A stretch of 64,000 nt of DNA from Alteromonas sp. 1_MG-2023. Lineage in GTDB: Bacteria; Pseudomonadota; Gammaproteobacteria; Enterobacterales; Alteromonadaceae. The DNA is taken from contig NZ_JAUOQH010000011.1 of the NCBI RefSeq assembly GCF_030547075.1, forward strand, positions 62,001 through 126,000. The letters are read 5' to 3'. The position numbers were made by a program, and so were the translations under genes. The notes under the pieces were generated by a model. It was not told the origin of the DNA and searched no databases. It was given only the letters and a program-made list of their open reading frames with translations. Positions 34,353 to 43,615 of this stretch are shown one piece after another. Every line of letters starts with the position of its first letter. The stretch's first letter is position 1.

Positions 34353-36586
34353 TATATCCTCTTTAACGAAACGGGCACACCGTTTAATACACCATTTCCT
34401 GACAAAGTATCCACCTGCATTTCGTCTGTCAGAATATTGGTATTAACGCCAGGGTATTGGCTAGCGACACCCAGTTTTATCCCCTTTTTATTATGGCCCC
34501 AACCATGCGGAATAGAGACTACGCCTGGCATAATCGAATCGGTAATTTCAGCTTCTATAAGTAACTCACCCACTCTAGAGGTGACCTTGACCATATCGCC
34601 TTCATCCACACCATATTTGTCGGCATCTACAGGGTGTAATTGCAACGTACAGCGATTGTTTCCCTTTACCATTCTAGGGCTATTGTGTAACCAAGAGTTG
34701 TTCGTTTTAATATGACGCCTGCCAATTAATACTATTTGATTTTGGTTACGCTTCTGTTCGAAGAAGTGCGTCTTTACTCGGGCAATATCTGGCATAAAGT
34801 AATCGAAATCTAAATCGATTTTTTTGTTCTCGTGGAAAATAGCGTTAGGTAATGCACTTTGCAACGGCCCAAGGTCTATGCCATGAGGATGCGCTTTAAG
34901 CTTGTCTAGGGACAAGTTGTAACCTGCATTGCCATTCCCGCTAGTTTGGCCCCTAGCGTTAGCGTCTTTAGTGCCGTTAGCGCTTGCACTAGCCCCGTAT
35001 TGGCCACTTTTCAATAAATCATCTATCACACCTTTAGGCTGCTTTTGCCATAGTGTTTGATAGTGCCCGGTGCTCTTGCCATTCAATTTATCTAAACGCT
35101 CTGCCAATGATAAATATATCTGCCAATCGGTTAATTGATCATCATCCACCTTCATCACGGCTTCAGAGTAAGTAGCGAAATTTCTTACTGCAAAATTGTG
35201 AAAAACCACATCATAGTGATCACGTTCTAAGGCAGTAACAGGAGGCAATATAATATCAGCATGCCTTGAGGTTTCAGTAATATAGAAGTCCACAGACACG
35301 ACAAAATCAAGTTGGGAAAAAGCCCTCTCTAGTTGTTCTGTATTAGGTGTAGTAACCAATGGATTTCCAGCACCAATGACCATGGCCTTAATTTGACCTT
35401 CACCGGGCGTTAATATTTCTTCAGCTAAACACGCTACGGGATACTCACCAGCAAAAGCCGGTAATCCTCTTACCCGTGAACTATAGCCTCCCATGCTGCC
35501 CCTGCTGGATACGGGAAGAATATCGGCGGCAGGTTGGGTAAACATCATCCCCCCTTGCCTGTCTAAGTTTCCAGTCAACATGTTAAACAACATAATGAGA
35601 TATTGAGTGAGTGTGCCAAATGCTTGCACACTCGCGCCCATACGCCCGTAGCAGACTGCGGATTCAGCTTCGCAAAAATCGGTAACCAATTGGGTTATTT
35701 GCGTAGCTTCAATACCGGTGAGTTCGCTAACGGTTTCGGGCGAAAAGTCTTTTACATAACCTTCAACATCAAGTAAATCTTCGGCGTAAGGTAAAAGCGC
35801 TTCTGCATTATGCAATTGCTTTTCAAATACTACATGTAACATAGCAAGTAATAGCAATACGTCGCTACCTGGGCGAATAAAGTGGTGCTCGCAGCTTAAA
35901 TCAGCAGTATCTGTGCGTTTAGGGTCGATAACCACGACTTTACCACCGCGTTTCTGCACCCCTTTTAAGCGCTTTTTAACGTTGGGTATTGTCATGATGC
36001 TGCCGTTTGAAGCCAGCGGGTTTCCACCAATAATTACAAAGTGTTGGGTATGATCGATATCTGGAATAGGAATTTGCGACATATGCCCGAACAGTCTGCG
36101 ACTCACGATATGATGAGGGAGCTGATCCACCGAAGTGGCAGAATATCTATTGTGTGACTCAAGGGCGCGATAAAAATAAGGGCCGAACAAGATAGCTCCC
36201 ATGTTGTGGGCATTCGGGTTACCTAAATACACGCCCACGGCATCTTTGCCATGTGTGGATTGAATATGGTGGAGTTTTTCAGCAACATAGTCAAAGGCTT
36301 CACTCCACGGTATTTCTTGCCATTCATCACCCACCTTTTTTACCGGCCGTTTTAATCTATCAGGGTCGTCATACAAATCTTTCAATGCACTGGCTTTGGG
36401 GCATATGTGACCTTCACTAAAGGGGTTATGTTTGTCTCCCTTGATGGAGAGTATACGATTGCCCTGTGTTGCCACTTCAATGCCGCACATGGCCTCGCAC
36501 AGCGTACAGGTTGAGTAATGGAGTTTTTGTTCTGGGCTGACCCCGCTTCGCTCTGAATTAATCACGTTTTGCTCTGAATTAACCAT
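34352..36586 (-). CDS. Molybdopterin-dependent oxidoreductase (formate dehydrogenase/nitrate reductase superfamily)
   Basis: Cytoplasmic bis-MGD enzyme of the DMSO-reductase superfamily, 744 aa. Start ATG 36586 follows GTAGGTG by six bases; a GTG nine bases earlier is in frame but overlaps it. A [4Fe-4S] site is seen in CTLCEAMCGIEV with a fourth Cys in HICPKAS. Mo-cofactor parts: GGNPLASNGS, VVVIDPKRTDTA, VIGAGNPLVTTPN, and the C-terminal barrel (LQLHPVDADKYGVDEGDMVKV). No twin-arginine signal. The Mo-ligand region (SATSVDQLPHH) has no Cys/SeCys, so the substrate is unclear. No partner subunit or cofactor gene is nearby. Residues about 545-575 are a Ser/Gly/Asn-rich insertion. Confidence 0.88.
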   Translation of the reverse strand: MVNSEQNVINSERSGVSPEQKLHYSTCTLCEAMCGIEVATQGNRILSIKGDKHNPFSEGHICPKASALKDLYDDPDRLKRPVKKVGDEWQEIPWSEAFDYVAEKLHHIQSTHGKDAVGVYLGNPNAHNMGAILFGPYFYRALESHNRYSATSVDQLPHHIVSRRLFGHMSQIPIPDIDHTQHFVIIGGNPLASNGSIMTIPNVKKRLKGVQKRGGKVVVIDPKRTDTADLSCEHHFIRPGSDVLLLLAMLHVVFEKQLHNAEALLPYAEDLLDVEGYVKDFSPETVSELTGIEATQITQLVTDFCEAESAVCYGRMGASVQAFGTLTQYLIMLFNMLTGNLDRQGGMMFTQPAADILPVSSRGSMGGYSSRVRGLPAFAGEYPVACLAEEILTPGEGQIKAMVIGAGNPLVTTPNTEQLERAFSQLDFVVSVDFYITETSRHADIILPPVTALERDHYDVVFHNFAVRNFATYSEAVMKVDDDQLTDWQIYLSLAERLDKLNGKSTGHYQTLWQKQPKGVIDDLLKSGQYGASASANGTKDANARGQTSGNGNAGYNLSLDKLKAHPHGIDLGPLQSALPNAIFHENKKIDLDFDYFMPDIARVKTHFFEQKRNQNQIVLIGRRHIKTNNSWLHNSPRMVKGNNRCTLQLHPVDADKYGVDEGDMVKVTSRVGELLIEAEITDSIMPGVVSIPHGWGHNKKGIKLGVASQYPGVNTNILTDEMQVDTLSGNGVLNGVPVSLKRI

Positions 36587-36858
36587 GTGCAGCACCTACA
36601 TCAAATTTTGTTAACAGCTTGTTGCAAAATTAGCGTTTATCCATCTAATAGACAAGCATCATCGTGAGTGATGGATAAATAGGCGGGTGGGTGGTAAAAC
36701 TGTAGTTTGGTCGTTAGATTTATACGTGGAATCTCATAATTAAGGTGGCGCCCCACCGTTTCAGGTTAAAGTTAACGATAAATTTACAATTAGGTGAGAC
36801 GCTCATGGGCATACTCATCAATAGACAGAAAACGCATTTCAAGCAATTGGAAATACAT

Positions 36859-39800
36859 ATGATAAAAACAACAAAAAGCTTATTAGCCGTTACACTTGTG
36901 AGCGCGCTAGGCTTAAGTACGGCGTACTCTGCGTATGCAGCTGACGACATAAAAAAAGAAACAAGCATCAATGAAGAAAAATGGGATGTGACTAACCCAC
37001 CCTTTGCACTTAATGAAGTCACTATCAACACCACCGAAACTACGTGGTCTAGCTTAGATATCGCGCCTAACGGCAAGTACATGGTATTCGATATGCTTGG
37101 TGATATTTATAAAATGAATATTGATGGCGGCGATGCCACACCTATCACGCAAGATTTCGCGTGGAATATACATCCTAGTATTTCACCTGATGGTTCACAG
37201 ATTGCGTTTATTTCAGACCGAGATGGCATTAATAATCTTTGGATAATGGATAGCAATGGCGAAAACCTGCGCCAAGTAACCAAAGAAAAGAACAACCTTA
37301 TTCATGCGCCTAAGTGGAGCCCAGATGGTGAATACTTGTTGGTATCGAAAGGTATTATGTCTAGCCGCAGTATTCCTGCAGGTGAAATTTGGATGTACCA
37401 CAAAACAGGCGGTGACGGCTTGCAAATTAAAGCCCGTAATCATGGTAAGAAAGATCAACAAAATATAGCCGACCCCGTTTTTTCTCACGACGGTAAATAT
37501 ATTTACTTCACAGAGAACACAGTGCCTGGAAGCCGGTTCGATTATAACCGCGATCCTATGCAGGGTATCTTTGCCATTACCCGATTTGACCGTGAAAACG
37601 GTGATGAAAGCCGTTACATCAGCGGCACTGGCGGTGCGGTTGTAGCCACCCCTTCACCCGATGGTAAATACGTCGCGTTTGTGCGCCGCGTTAAAGAAAA
37701 AACCGCGCTGTTTCTTAAAGATATTAAAACCGGTGTTGAAACGCCGCTTACCACAGAACTTGAACGTGACATGCAAGAAGGTTTCGGCTCTGAAGGTTAC
37801 TTTGCTTATTTTGATTGGATGCCAGATTCATCAGCCATTGTGTATTGGACAGGCGGGAAGTTTCATAGCATCAATGTTGACGACAAGACCATTTCAGATA
37901 TTAACATTAGCGTAGAAGCTACCCTTCACTATGCTGATGCGCTTCGTTTTGATGTGGATGTGGCACCGGATGAATTTGATGTAAACATGATTCGCTGGTC
38001 GCAAATGTCGCCTGACGGCAAAACACTCTTGTTTCAAGCTTTAGGCAAGCTTTATGTAAAAGACGTAAAGACTGGCAAGATGAAACGCCTTACTAAGCAA
38101 AACGAACATTCAGAATACTACCCCCGTTTTTCTAATGACGGTAAAGCTATTGTTTACACCACATGGAACGACGATGAACTAGGTTCAGTTCGCCTTGTTT
38201 CTGCCCGTGGCGGTAAAGGTAAAGTTATCACCAAGCAACCTGGACATTACATTGAGCCTTCGTTCTCAAGTGATGGTGAGAAAATTGTGTTTCGTAAGTT
38301 CACCGGCGGCTACTTACTAGACCCTAAATACTCGGTAGACCCTGGTATTTATGTAGCAGACCTTGATAGAAAAACCGAAAAGAAAGTATCTGATGGGGGC
38401 ATCAACCCACACTTTGCTGGTGATAATTCACGGGTATTTTTCACCGAGTCTGTAGGCGGAACTCCTTACCGTGAAACTCAACTTTCTAGTGTTAACTTGC
38501 AAGGAAACGATAAGCGAACCCATTTATACGGCGCTGATGATGTAAGTGAGTACAAACTTTCACATGATAAAAAATGGGTAGCTTTTGTTTATCAATTCAA
38601 AACCTTCGTTACCCCATTTGTTGAAAATGGCAAGAAAGTAACCATTGGCCCTAAAATGACATCACTGCCGGTTACTCAGCTTTCGTCAAAAGCCGGTGAG
38701 TACCTAACATGGTCGCCGGATAACAGTACCGTGAGCTGGTTTAACGGTCCAACTTTCTATAGTCGCTCATTAAAAGAAGCGTTCGCTTTTGTAGATGGTT
38801 CGCCAGAAACCCTGCCCGATCCTGTGGCCGACGGTATTAATTTATCGTTCACTACTGAAGCCGATAAACCAAGTGGTTACAAAGCGTTAATTGGCGGGAA
38901 AGTCGTGACTATGCGTGATGCCGATAACACCCAAGAAGTGATTGAAGATGGCGTTATTATCATTAAAGATAACCGCATTGAAGCTGTAGGTAAGCGCGGT
39001 GACATTGCTATTCCTGAAGGTGCTATGCAAATAGACGCCAGTGGAAAAACCATTATTCCAGGGTTAGTTGATACCCATGCTCATGGTGCACAAGGCAGAA
39101 ACGAGATTATTCCAGATAAAAACTGGAGCCAATACTCAAATGTCGCCTTTGGGGTTACCACCATTCACGACCCATCGAATGATACTACGGAAATATTTGC
39201 CGCCTCTGAACTTCAGCGTAAAGGCGACATAGTTGCACCGCGTATTTACTCTACCGGTACTATTTTGTACGGCGCAGAAGGCCTAGGCTATAAAGCCATT
39301 ATCAATAATTACGAAGATGCGTACTTTCACGTAGAACGTTTGAAAGAAAGTGGCGCGATTTCGGTGAAAAGTTACAACCAGCCACGTCGCGACCAACGCC
39401 AACAAGTGTTATGGGCGTCGAAAAATCAAGACATGATGGTAGTGCCAGAAGGCGGTGGTAAGCTTCAACAAAACCTGACCATGTTAGTAGATGGCCATAC
39501 AGGGTTAGAACACAGCCTGCCTATTGAGCGCGGTTATAGCGATGTCACCCAGCTATGGAAAGCCACCGAGTTCGGTTACACACCCACATTTGTGGTTTCT
39601 TACGGCGGTATGATGGGCGAAGAGTATTGGTATGACCGTACTGAAGTATGGAAAAACCCACGCTTGCTTCGCTACACCCCAGCTACCATGTTACATGGCC
39701 GCTCTATTAGACGCCCAACCGCGCCCGACAACCAGTACAACCACCAAAACGTAGCCAGCTACGCCAAAGAGCTGCGAGATAATGGGGTCAGTGTACATAT

Positions 39801-40194
39801 TGGCGCTCACGGGCAACGTGAAGGCTTAGCTGCTCACTGGGAGCTGTGGATAATGCAACAAGGCGGTTTCACCGCATGGGAAGCATTACGAGGCGGTACT
39901 ATCGATGGCGCAAAACACCTAGGTATGGGTAAAGACATCGGCAGTATTGAAAAAGGTAAACTGGCTGACTTGGTCGTCATTGACGGCGACGTATTAGCAG
40001 ACCTAAGTCGCAGTGAGTATGTAGAGTACACCGTACTTAACGGCCGTGTGTATGAAGCCGCCACCATGAATGAAGTAGGCAGTAAAACCAAGCGTTCTCC
40101 TTTCTTCTTCGAAGAAAACAACGCCACCTTTATGCCAAGAACCACCGCTGAAGCCATTGACGCTAAAGCCCATCACTTCCATTGGAAACACTAA
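36859..40194 (+). CDS. Secreted TolB-type propeller / amidohydrolase fusion
   Basis: About 1111 aa. Signal peptide MIKTTKSLLAVTLVSALGLS ... AYA. Residues up to about 650 form a TolB-like (WD40/PD40) propeller with repeated DG.....SPDG....F.S.RDG motifs; then an amidohydrolase domain: ALIGGKVVTMRD, metal site VDTHAHG, a possible bridging Lys in AISVKSYNQP, the downstream metal-site His in IGAHGQREG, and GSIEKGKLADLVVIDGD. It probably hydrolyses an amide (dipeptidase/imidazolonepropionase-like) in the periplasm. Start is uncertain: ATG 36805 has a better ribosome site (AGGTGAG) but adds an unusual 18-residue N-terminus before the signal peptide; ATG 36859 has only GGA. Monocistronic. Confidence 0.87.
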   Translation: MIKTTKSLLAVTLVSALGLSTAYSAYAADDIKKETSINEEKWDVTNPPFALNEVTINTTETTWSSLDIAPNGKYMVFDMLGDIYKMNIDGGDATPITQDFAWNIHPSISPDGSQIAFISDRDGINNLWIMDSNGENLRQVTKEKNNLIHAPKWSPDGEYLLVSKGIMSSRSIPAGEIWMYHKTGGDGLQIKARNHGKKDQQNIADPVFSHDGKYIYFTENTVPGSRFDYNRDPMQGIFAITRFDRENGDESRYISGTGGAVVATPSPDGKYVAFVRRVKEKTALFLKDIKTGVETPLTTELERDMQEGFGSEGYFAYFDWMPDSSAIVYWTGGKFHSINVDDKTISDINISVEATLHYADALRFDVDVAPDEFDVNMIRWSQMSPDGKTLLFQALGKLYVKDVKTGKMKRLTKQNEHSEYYPRFSNDGKAIVYTTWNDDELGSVRLVSARGGKGKVITKQPGHYIEPSFSSDGEKIVFRKFTGGYLLDPKYSVDPGIYVADLDRKTEKKVSDGGINPHFAGDNSRVFFTESVGGTPYRETQLSSVNLQGNDKRTHLYGADDVSEYKLSHDKKWVAFVYQFKTFVTPFVENGKKVTIGPKMTSLPVTQLSSKAGEYLTWSPDNSTVSWFNGPTFYSRSLKEAFAFVDGSPETLPDPVADGINLSFTTEADKPSGYKALIGGKVVTMRDADNTQEVIEDGVIIIKDNRIEAVGKRGDIAIPEGAMQIDASGKTIIPGLVDTHAHGAQGRNEIIPDKNWSQYSNVAFGVTTIHDPSNDTTEIFAASELQRKGDIVAPRIYSTGTILYGAEGLGYKAIINNYEDAYFHVERLKESGAISVKSYNQPRRDQRQQVLWASKNQDMMVVPEGGGKLQQNLTMLVDGHTGLEHSLPIERGYSDVTQLWKATEFGYTPTFVVSYGGMMGEEYWYDRTEVWKNPRLLRYTPATMLHGRSIRRPTAPDNQYNHQNVASYAKELRDNGVSVHIGAHGQREGLAAHWELWIMQQGGFTAWEALRGGTIDGAKHLGMGKDIGSIEKGKLADLVVIDGDVLADLSRSEYVEYTVLNGRVYEAATMNEVGSKTKRSPFFFEENNATFMPRTTAEAIDAKAHHFHWKH

Positions 40195-40221
40195 TTACCT
40201 ATTAAGCTATTAGTACTTATC

Positions 40222-40248
40222 AAGCCGGTGAAAACTGCCGGCTTTTTT
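40222..40248 (+). terminator. Terminator of the propeller-amidohydrolase gene
   Basis: AAGCCGG (40222-40228) / CCGGCTT (40238-40244) followed by TTTT, about 27 bases after the stop. Confidence 0.88.
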
Positions 40249-40316
40249 ATGCCTACAGATCCCCGTTATGTCCAATATTCCCCATCTTCCCCCCAAGCCA
40301 ACAGCAGATTTAGATT

Positions 40317-40419
40317 AAAGGGTGGAAGCACCAGGATAGACCTTCCACTGCATGGATGCGGTGGCAGAGCCCCCATGGATGGGTTTACGGCGAGTCTATC
40401 ATGGTGCTTTCTGCCCTTT
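40317..40419. repeat. Cloverleaf-like structured intergenic element
   Basis: A long imperfect outer stem (40317-40341 with 40394-40419; for example AAGCACC/GGTGCTT, ATAGAC/GTCTAT and AAAGGG/CCCTTT) encloses two hairpins: CCACTGC / GCGGTGG (40345-40364) and CCCAT-GG-ATGGG (40372-40383). It sits between the ends of two convergent genes. From memory, CCCCCATGGATGGG followed by GTTTACGGCG recurs in intergenic regions of related marine gammaproteobacteria, so I read it as one copy of a dispersed repeat. Only one copy is in this window. Confidence 0.7.
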
Positions 40420-40434
40420 GAGCGGAAAACATCC

Positions 40435-41979
40435 TCAACGGTTGCGTCCATATTGTTCGTGAGACGACACCCAATCAGATGAGCTAATGGCTGAGGCTAA
40501 TGAGATTTCACCGGCTAAGGCTACTGCAGCAACAATTTCGGCAAATTTGTACACTTTGTTTTTGCCATAACAATCGATGAGCTCTAAACACTCGCGTTGA
40601 GTACCCATTCCTGTGCCACCACCATAGGTCGCTACTATTAACGAAGGAATAGTAATAGACACATATAAATCGCCTTCATCGGTAAGCTCAGAATACATAA
40701 TGGCAGCCGATGATTCCGCTACGTTTGCCACATCTTGCCCGGTGGCAATGAACATGGCGGTAATACCATTTGGCGAATGCAAGCCCGTATTGTTCACACC
40801 AGATAGGAATGACCCGACACCCGCTACCCTGCCGTGATAGTCAATTTGCTTCGGCTCTACACGCATAATTTGCAGTAAATGCTCACGCTTAATCGTCGCC
40901 TCTGCGGTTACTCGTTTACCCCGCGTACGCATTATATTTATTTGTGAGGCTTTCTTATCGGTGGCAAAGTTAGACTCTAAGTAAAAGTTCTCTACACCTT
41001 CATAGTTATCTAAAATCCACCCGCACGCAGCGAAAGTGGCCCGCCCTACCATGTTCTGCCCAGCCGCATCACCGGTTAAATAATTGAAACGTAAAAAGGC
41101 AAATTTGTTTGATAAGAAGTGGTCGATATAAGTGAGTTTGGCAATGCTAGAGGTCGACTCTGCCTCTTCGCGAATTTTGCTGATGTTTTGGTTTACCCAA
41201 GTCACAAAATCCCTTGCACCGCGAGCATCACTAAATATAAAAACAGGCGCACGTTGCATAGCATCATCAACAACGGTAGCCTTTACTCCACCACTCATAT
41301 TTAGCAGCTTCATACCCCGATTGTACGACGCCACTAAGGTACCTTCTGTTGTGGCCATAGGCACAACAAACTCGCCCTTTGCATGTTCGCCGTCAATAGT
41401 TAATGGACCTGCAATACCAATGGGCACTTGAGCTACCCCAATGAAATGCTCAATGTTACCTTTCAATTTATCTGGGTCTACCGAGTACTTACCTACATGG
41501 TCGAGTTTGGCGTTGGTGAAACTTTCAAAATACGACTGACGTTTTTTAATAATGTCATCGCCGTAATCGTCGTGATCGTCACGGGGAATGTGAAGCTTGC
41601 GATTGGTAGGAGAGGTAACGTTATCTTCAACTTCGAATTTAAGCTTTCCAAAAGGCGACGCTGAAAAACAAATGCCTATTTTGCGCTTTTCAGGACTAAC
41701 TTCTTCATTGAGTTCTAGGTGTACCGTGATGACTTGCCGTAATGAAAACGGCATACCACCCGTATCATTAAGCGCATCAAAACTAATGTCATTGTCATTG
41801 CTGCTTTGAATAGAAATTTTATGGCTTGGGACTTTCTCACCATCAAATGAAATCCATTTAAGCTCTTTTAGTGTGGCATCTTTTAAACGGTTTTTAAGGG
41901 CGAAAGAAACGCCATTATCGGTTTTGGTTAAGCTTCCATGGGTATATAGCTGTTTAAGCAAAATACTTGGTACAAACAT
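40435..41979 (-). CDS. Class I hydroxymethylglutaryl-CoA reductase with N-terminal extra domain
   Basis: 514 aa. Catalytic part (residues about 140-514) carries class I HMG-CoA reductase landmarks: VPIGIAGPLTIDGE, MATTEGTLVASYNRG, ATDKKASQINI (catalytic Lys), GQDVANVAESSA (catalytic Asp), ATYGGGTGMGTQRECL and the C-terminal catalytic His in VSSHEQYGR. The first about 125 residues (MFVPSILLKQLYTHGSLTKT ...) are a beta-rich domain seen before such reductases in some other bacteria, without membrane helices. HMG-CoA to mevalonate is its expected reaction, yet no other mevalonate gene is in the window, and most gammaproteobacteria make isoprenoids by the MEP route. Physiological role open; acquisition by transfer is possible. 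Confidence 0.9.
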   Translation of the reverse strand: MFVPSILLKQLYTHGSLTKTDNGVSFALKNRLKDATLKELKWISFDGEKVPSHKISIQSSNDNDISFDALNDTGGMPFSLRQVITVHLELNEEVSPEKRKIGICFSASPFGKLKFEVEDNVTSPTNRKLHIPRDDHDDYGDDIIKKRQSYFESFTNAKLDHVGKYSVDPDKLKGNIEHFIGVAQVPIGIAGPLTIDGEHAKGEFVVPMATTEGTLVASYNRGMKLLNMSGGVKATVVDDAMQRAPVFIFSDARGARDFVTWVNQNISKIREEAESTSSIAKLTYIDHFLSNKFAFLRFNYLTGDAAGQNMVGRATFAACGWILDNYEGVENFYLESNFATDKKASQINIMRTRGKRVTAEATIKREHLLQIMRVEPKQIDYHGRVAGVGSFLSGVNNTGLHSPNGITAMFIATGQDVANVAESSAAIMYSELTDEGDLYVSITIPSLIVATYGGGTGMGTQRECLELIDCYGKNKVYKFAEIVAAVALAGEISLASAISSSDWVSSHEQYGRNR

Positions 41980-42362
41980 GTGAGTTCCTATTCCGTTTGG
42001 GTAAAGCCACTGCGTGAATTAAGTACACTACTTTTTATAGTACATCCTTTGTACAGTATCACTAACCTTTAGCATTTCCATCCACTTTTACGCACATTTA
42101 AATTTGAGCCATTTCATCAAAAATTCATTAAATTCTGCGCCAAGCCCCTATGAATAAAGGGCCCTAGACTGCATGACTTCTGTCTATTCGATATTCCTCA
42201 ATCATTTCTTCTAACGTTAAAAGCGTCAAGGCACTACCCAAGACCACTTTCGGTATTCAGGTATTCGCTGTTTGAAAAGCATCGATTGCTGATTAAGCGC
42301 TATGTCCATATGGAAATGGCAACTGAATACCATTTTTTCACTTTTGAATGAGTTGAACTGTT
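41980..42362. other. 383-base divergent spacer before the peptide-export operon
   Basis: No gene. It must hold promoters for the HMG-CoA reductase gene and the export operon. Visible small features: an imperfect palindrome around GTACATCCTTTGTAC (42038-42053), a direct repeat GGTATTC-A-GGTATTC (42252-42266), and a weak candidate promoter TTGCTG-N17-TATGGA (around 42287-42315) facing the export operon. Confidence 0.5.
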
Positions 42363-43613
42363 ATGAGAAAAGGACTATTTCGTCATCAAGCTATGCAGCC
42401 AGCATCACCTTTGCAAGGTGAATTGTTGATGACGCCTCGGCTTTCTCACATGGTAATAACCGCAGTACTTATTTTGTGGATAGTGGGGCTGGGAATATAC
42501 CTCACTAACGGAAGTTATGCTCGAAAAGCAACCGTTGAAGGCTGGTTGGAACCATCTCAAGGTGTGCTAAGACTGTACGCCGACTCACGCAAAGGGCGCA
42601 TATCAAAAGTGTTCGTGAGCGAAGGCCAAAACGTTGAAAAAGGTGAGCCGCTTTTAGCTATAGAGTATGGCGTTCAGCATTCCACAGGAGAAACGGTAGA
42701 ATTAAAACTGCAACAAGAGCTAACGTTAAAAAAGCAGCGCGTGGTGGACACCTTGGCACGCACTGAACGCATTCAAAACCAAAACAAAACCCAACTTTTA
42801 CGACAACGAATTCATGCCCAAGCTGATGCAGATTCACTACGTCACATTCTAGATATTTCACATAAACAATGGCAATTGGCGCTCAATCAATTTAACTCAC
42901 TTAACGTGCTACACAGTGCAGGTCATGTGAGTAAGGCAGATTATGATACATATGAGCTTGAGCTGTTAATTGCCCAGCAGCAATGGAAACAAGCAGAGCG
43001 AAACCATGTACAAAGTGAAGCTGAAATTAGCCGGCTCACTCATGACATTAACAGTCTTCCTGAATTACACGCTAACGAGCGCACTACGCTCGAAAATCAA
43101 CTCACTGATATTAACCAGCAGTTATTAACGTTAGCGCGGGATAGTCAGCGAATTCTATATGCTTCAACAAAAGGAACAGTTTCGAGTTTGCAAGTTAGAG
43201 CGGGTTTGATGGTAGATCAGAATAAACCCCTACTAAATTTAATTCCGGCGAATTCATCAATAGAAGCACGGTTGCTCGTGCCGGTCCACGCAGCTGGCTT
43301 TATCTCTTATGGTCAACAGCTCGATATTCGTTACGACGCATTTCCTTATCAAAAATTTGGTTTACAAGCAGGTCAAATTGTTAGCGTTTCAGACACTATT
43401 TTACTGCCTGGAGAATGGGCGAACAGCCCACTTTCGGTTGATGAGCCCGCATACTTAGTTACCGCTAAGGTAAGTAACGACGCCATTATGGCTTACGGTA
43501 ACCCCATAGCACTTAAGGCCGGCATGACGTTCTCTGCTGATGTAGCACTCAGTCAGCGTAGCTTATTAGAGTGGCTACTAGAGCCCCTGTTAAGTATTAC
43601 CAAGAGGCTATGA
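42363..43613 (+). CDS. HlyD-family adaptor of a peptide exporter
   Basis: 416-aa periplasmic adaptor (membrane fusion) protein: an N-terminal TM (MVITAVLILWIVGLGIYLTN), a lipoyl-like part (GWLEPSQGVLRLYADSRKGRI, VFVSEGQNVEKGEPLLAI), a long helical hairpin (residues about 100-240) and a C-terminal beta domain (YASTKGTVSSLQVRAGLMVD). It resembles CvaA/MchE-type adaptors that link a C39-peptidase ABC exporter to TolC. It ends within the next gene's start region (ATGA at 43610-43613), so the two are coupled. First gene of the graspetide-like operon. Confidence 0.9.
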   Translation: MRKGLFRHQAMQPASPLQGELLMTPRLSHMVITAVLILWIVGLGIYLTNGSYARKATVEGWLEPSQGVLRLYADSRKGRISKVFVSEGQNVEKGEPLLAIEYGVQHSTGETVELKLQQELTLKKQRVVDTLARTERIQNQNKTQLLRQRIHAQADADSLRHILDISHKQWQLALNQFNSLNVLHSAGHVSKADYDTYELELLIAQQQWKQAERNHVQSEAEISRLTHDINSLPELHANERTTLENQLTDINQQLLTLARDSQRILYASTKGTVSSLQVRAGLMVDQNKPLLNLIPANSSIEARLLVPVHAAGFISYGQQLDIRYDAFPYQKFGLQAGQIVSVSDTILLPGEWANSPLSVDEPAYLVTAKVSNDAIMAYGNPIALKAGMTFSADVALSQRSLLEWLLEPLLSITKRL

Positions 43614-43615
43614 GG

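Noticed and set aside
40228..40482. 84-aa open frame on the plus strand after the amidohydrolase gene
   Set aside because: It starts inside a terminator, crosses the cloverleaf element and enters the HMG-CoA reductase gene antisense; composition is not protein-like.
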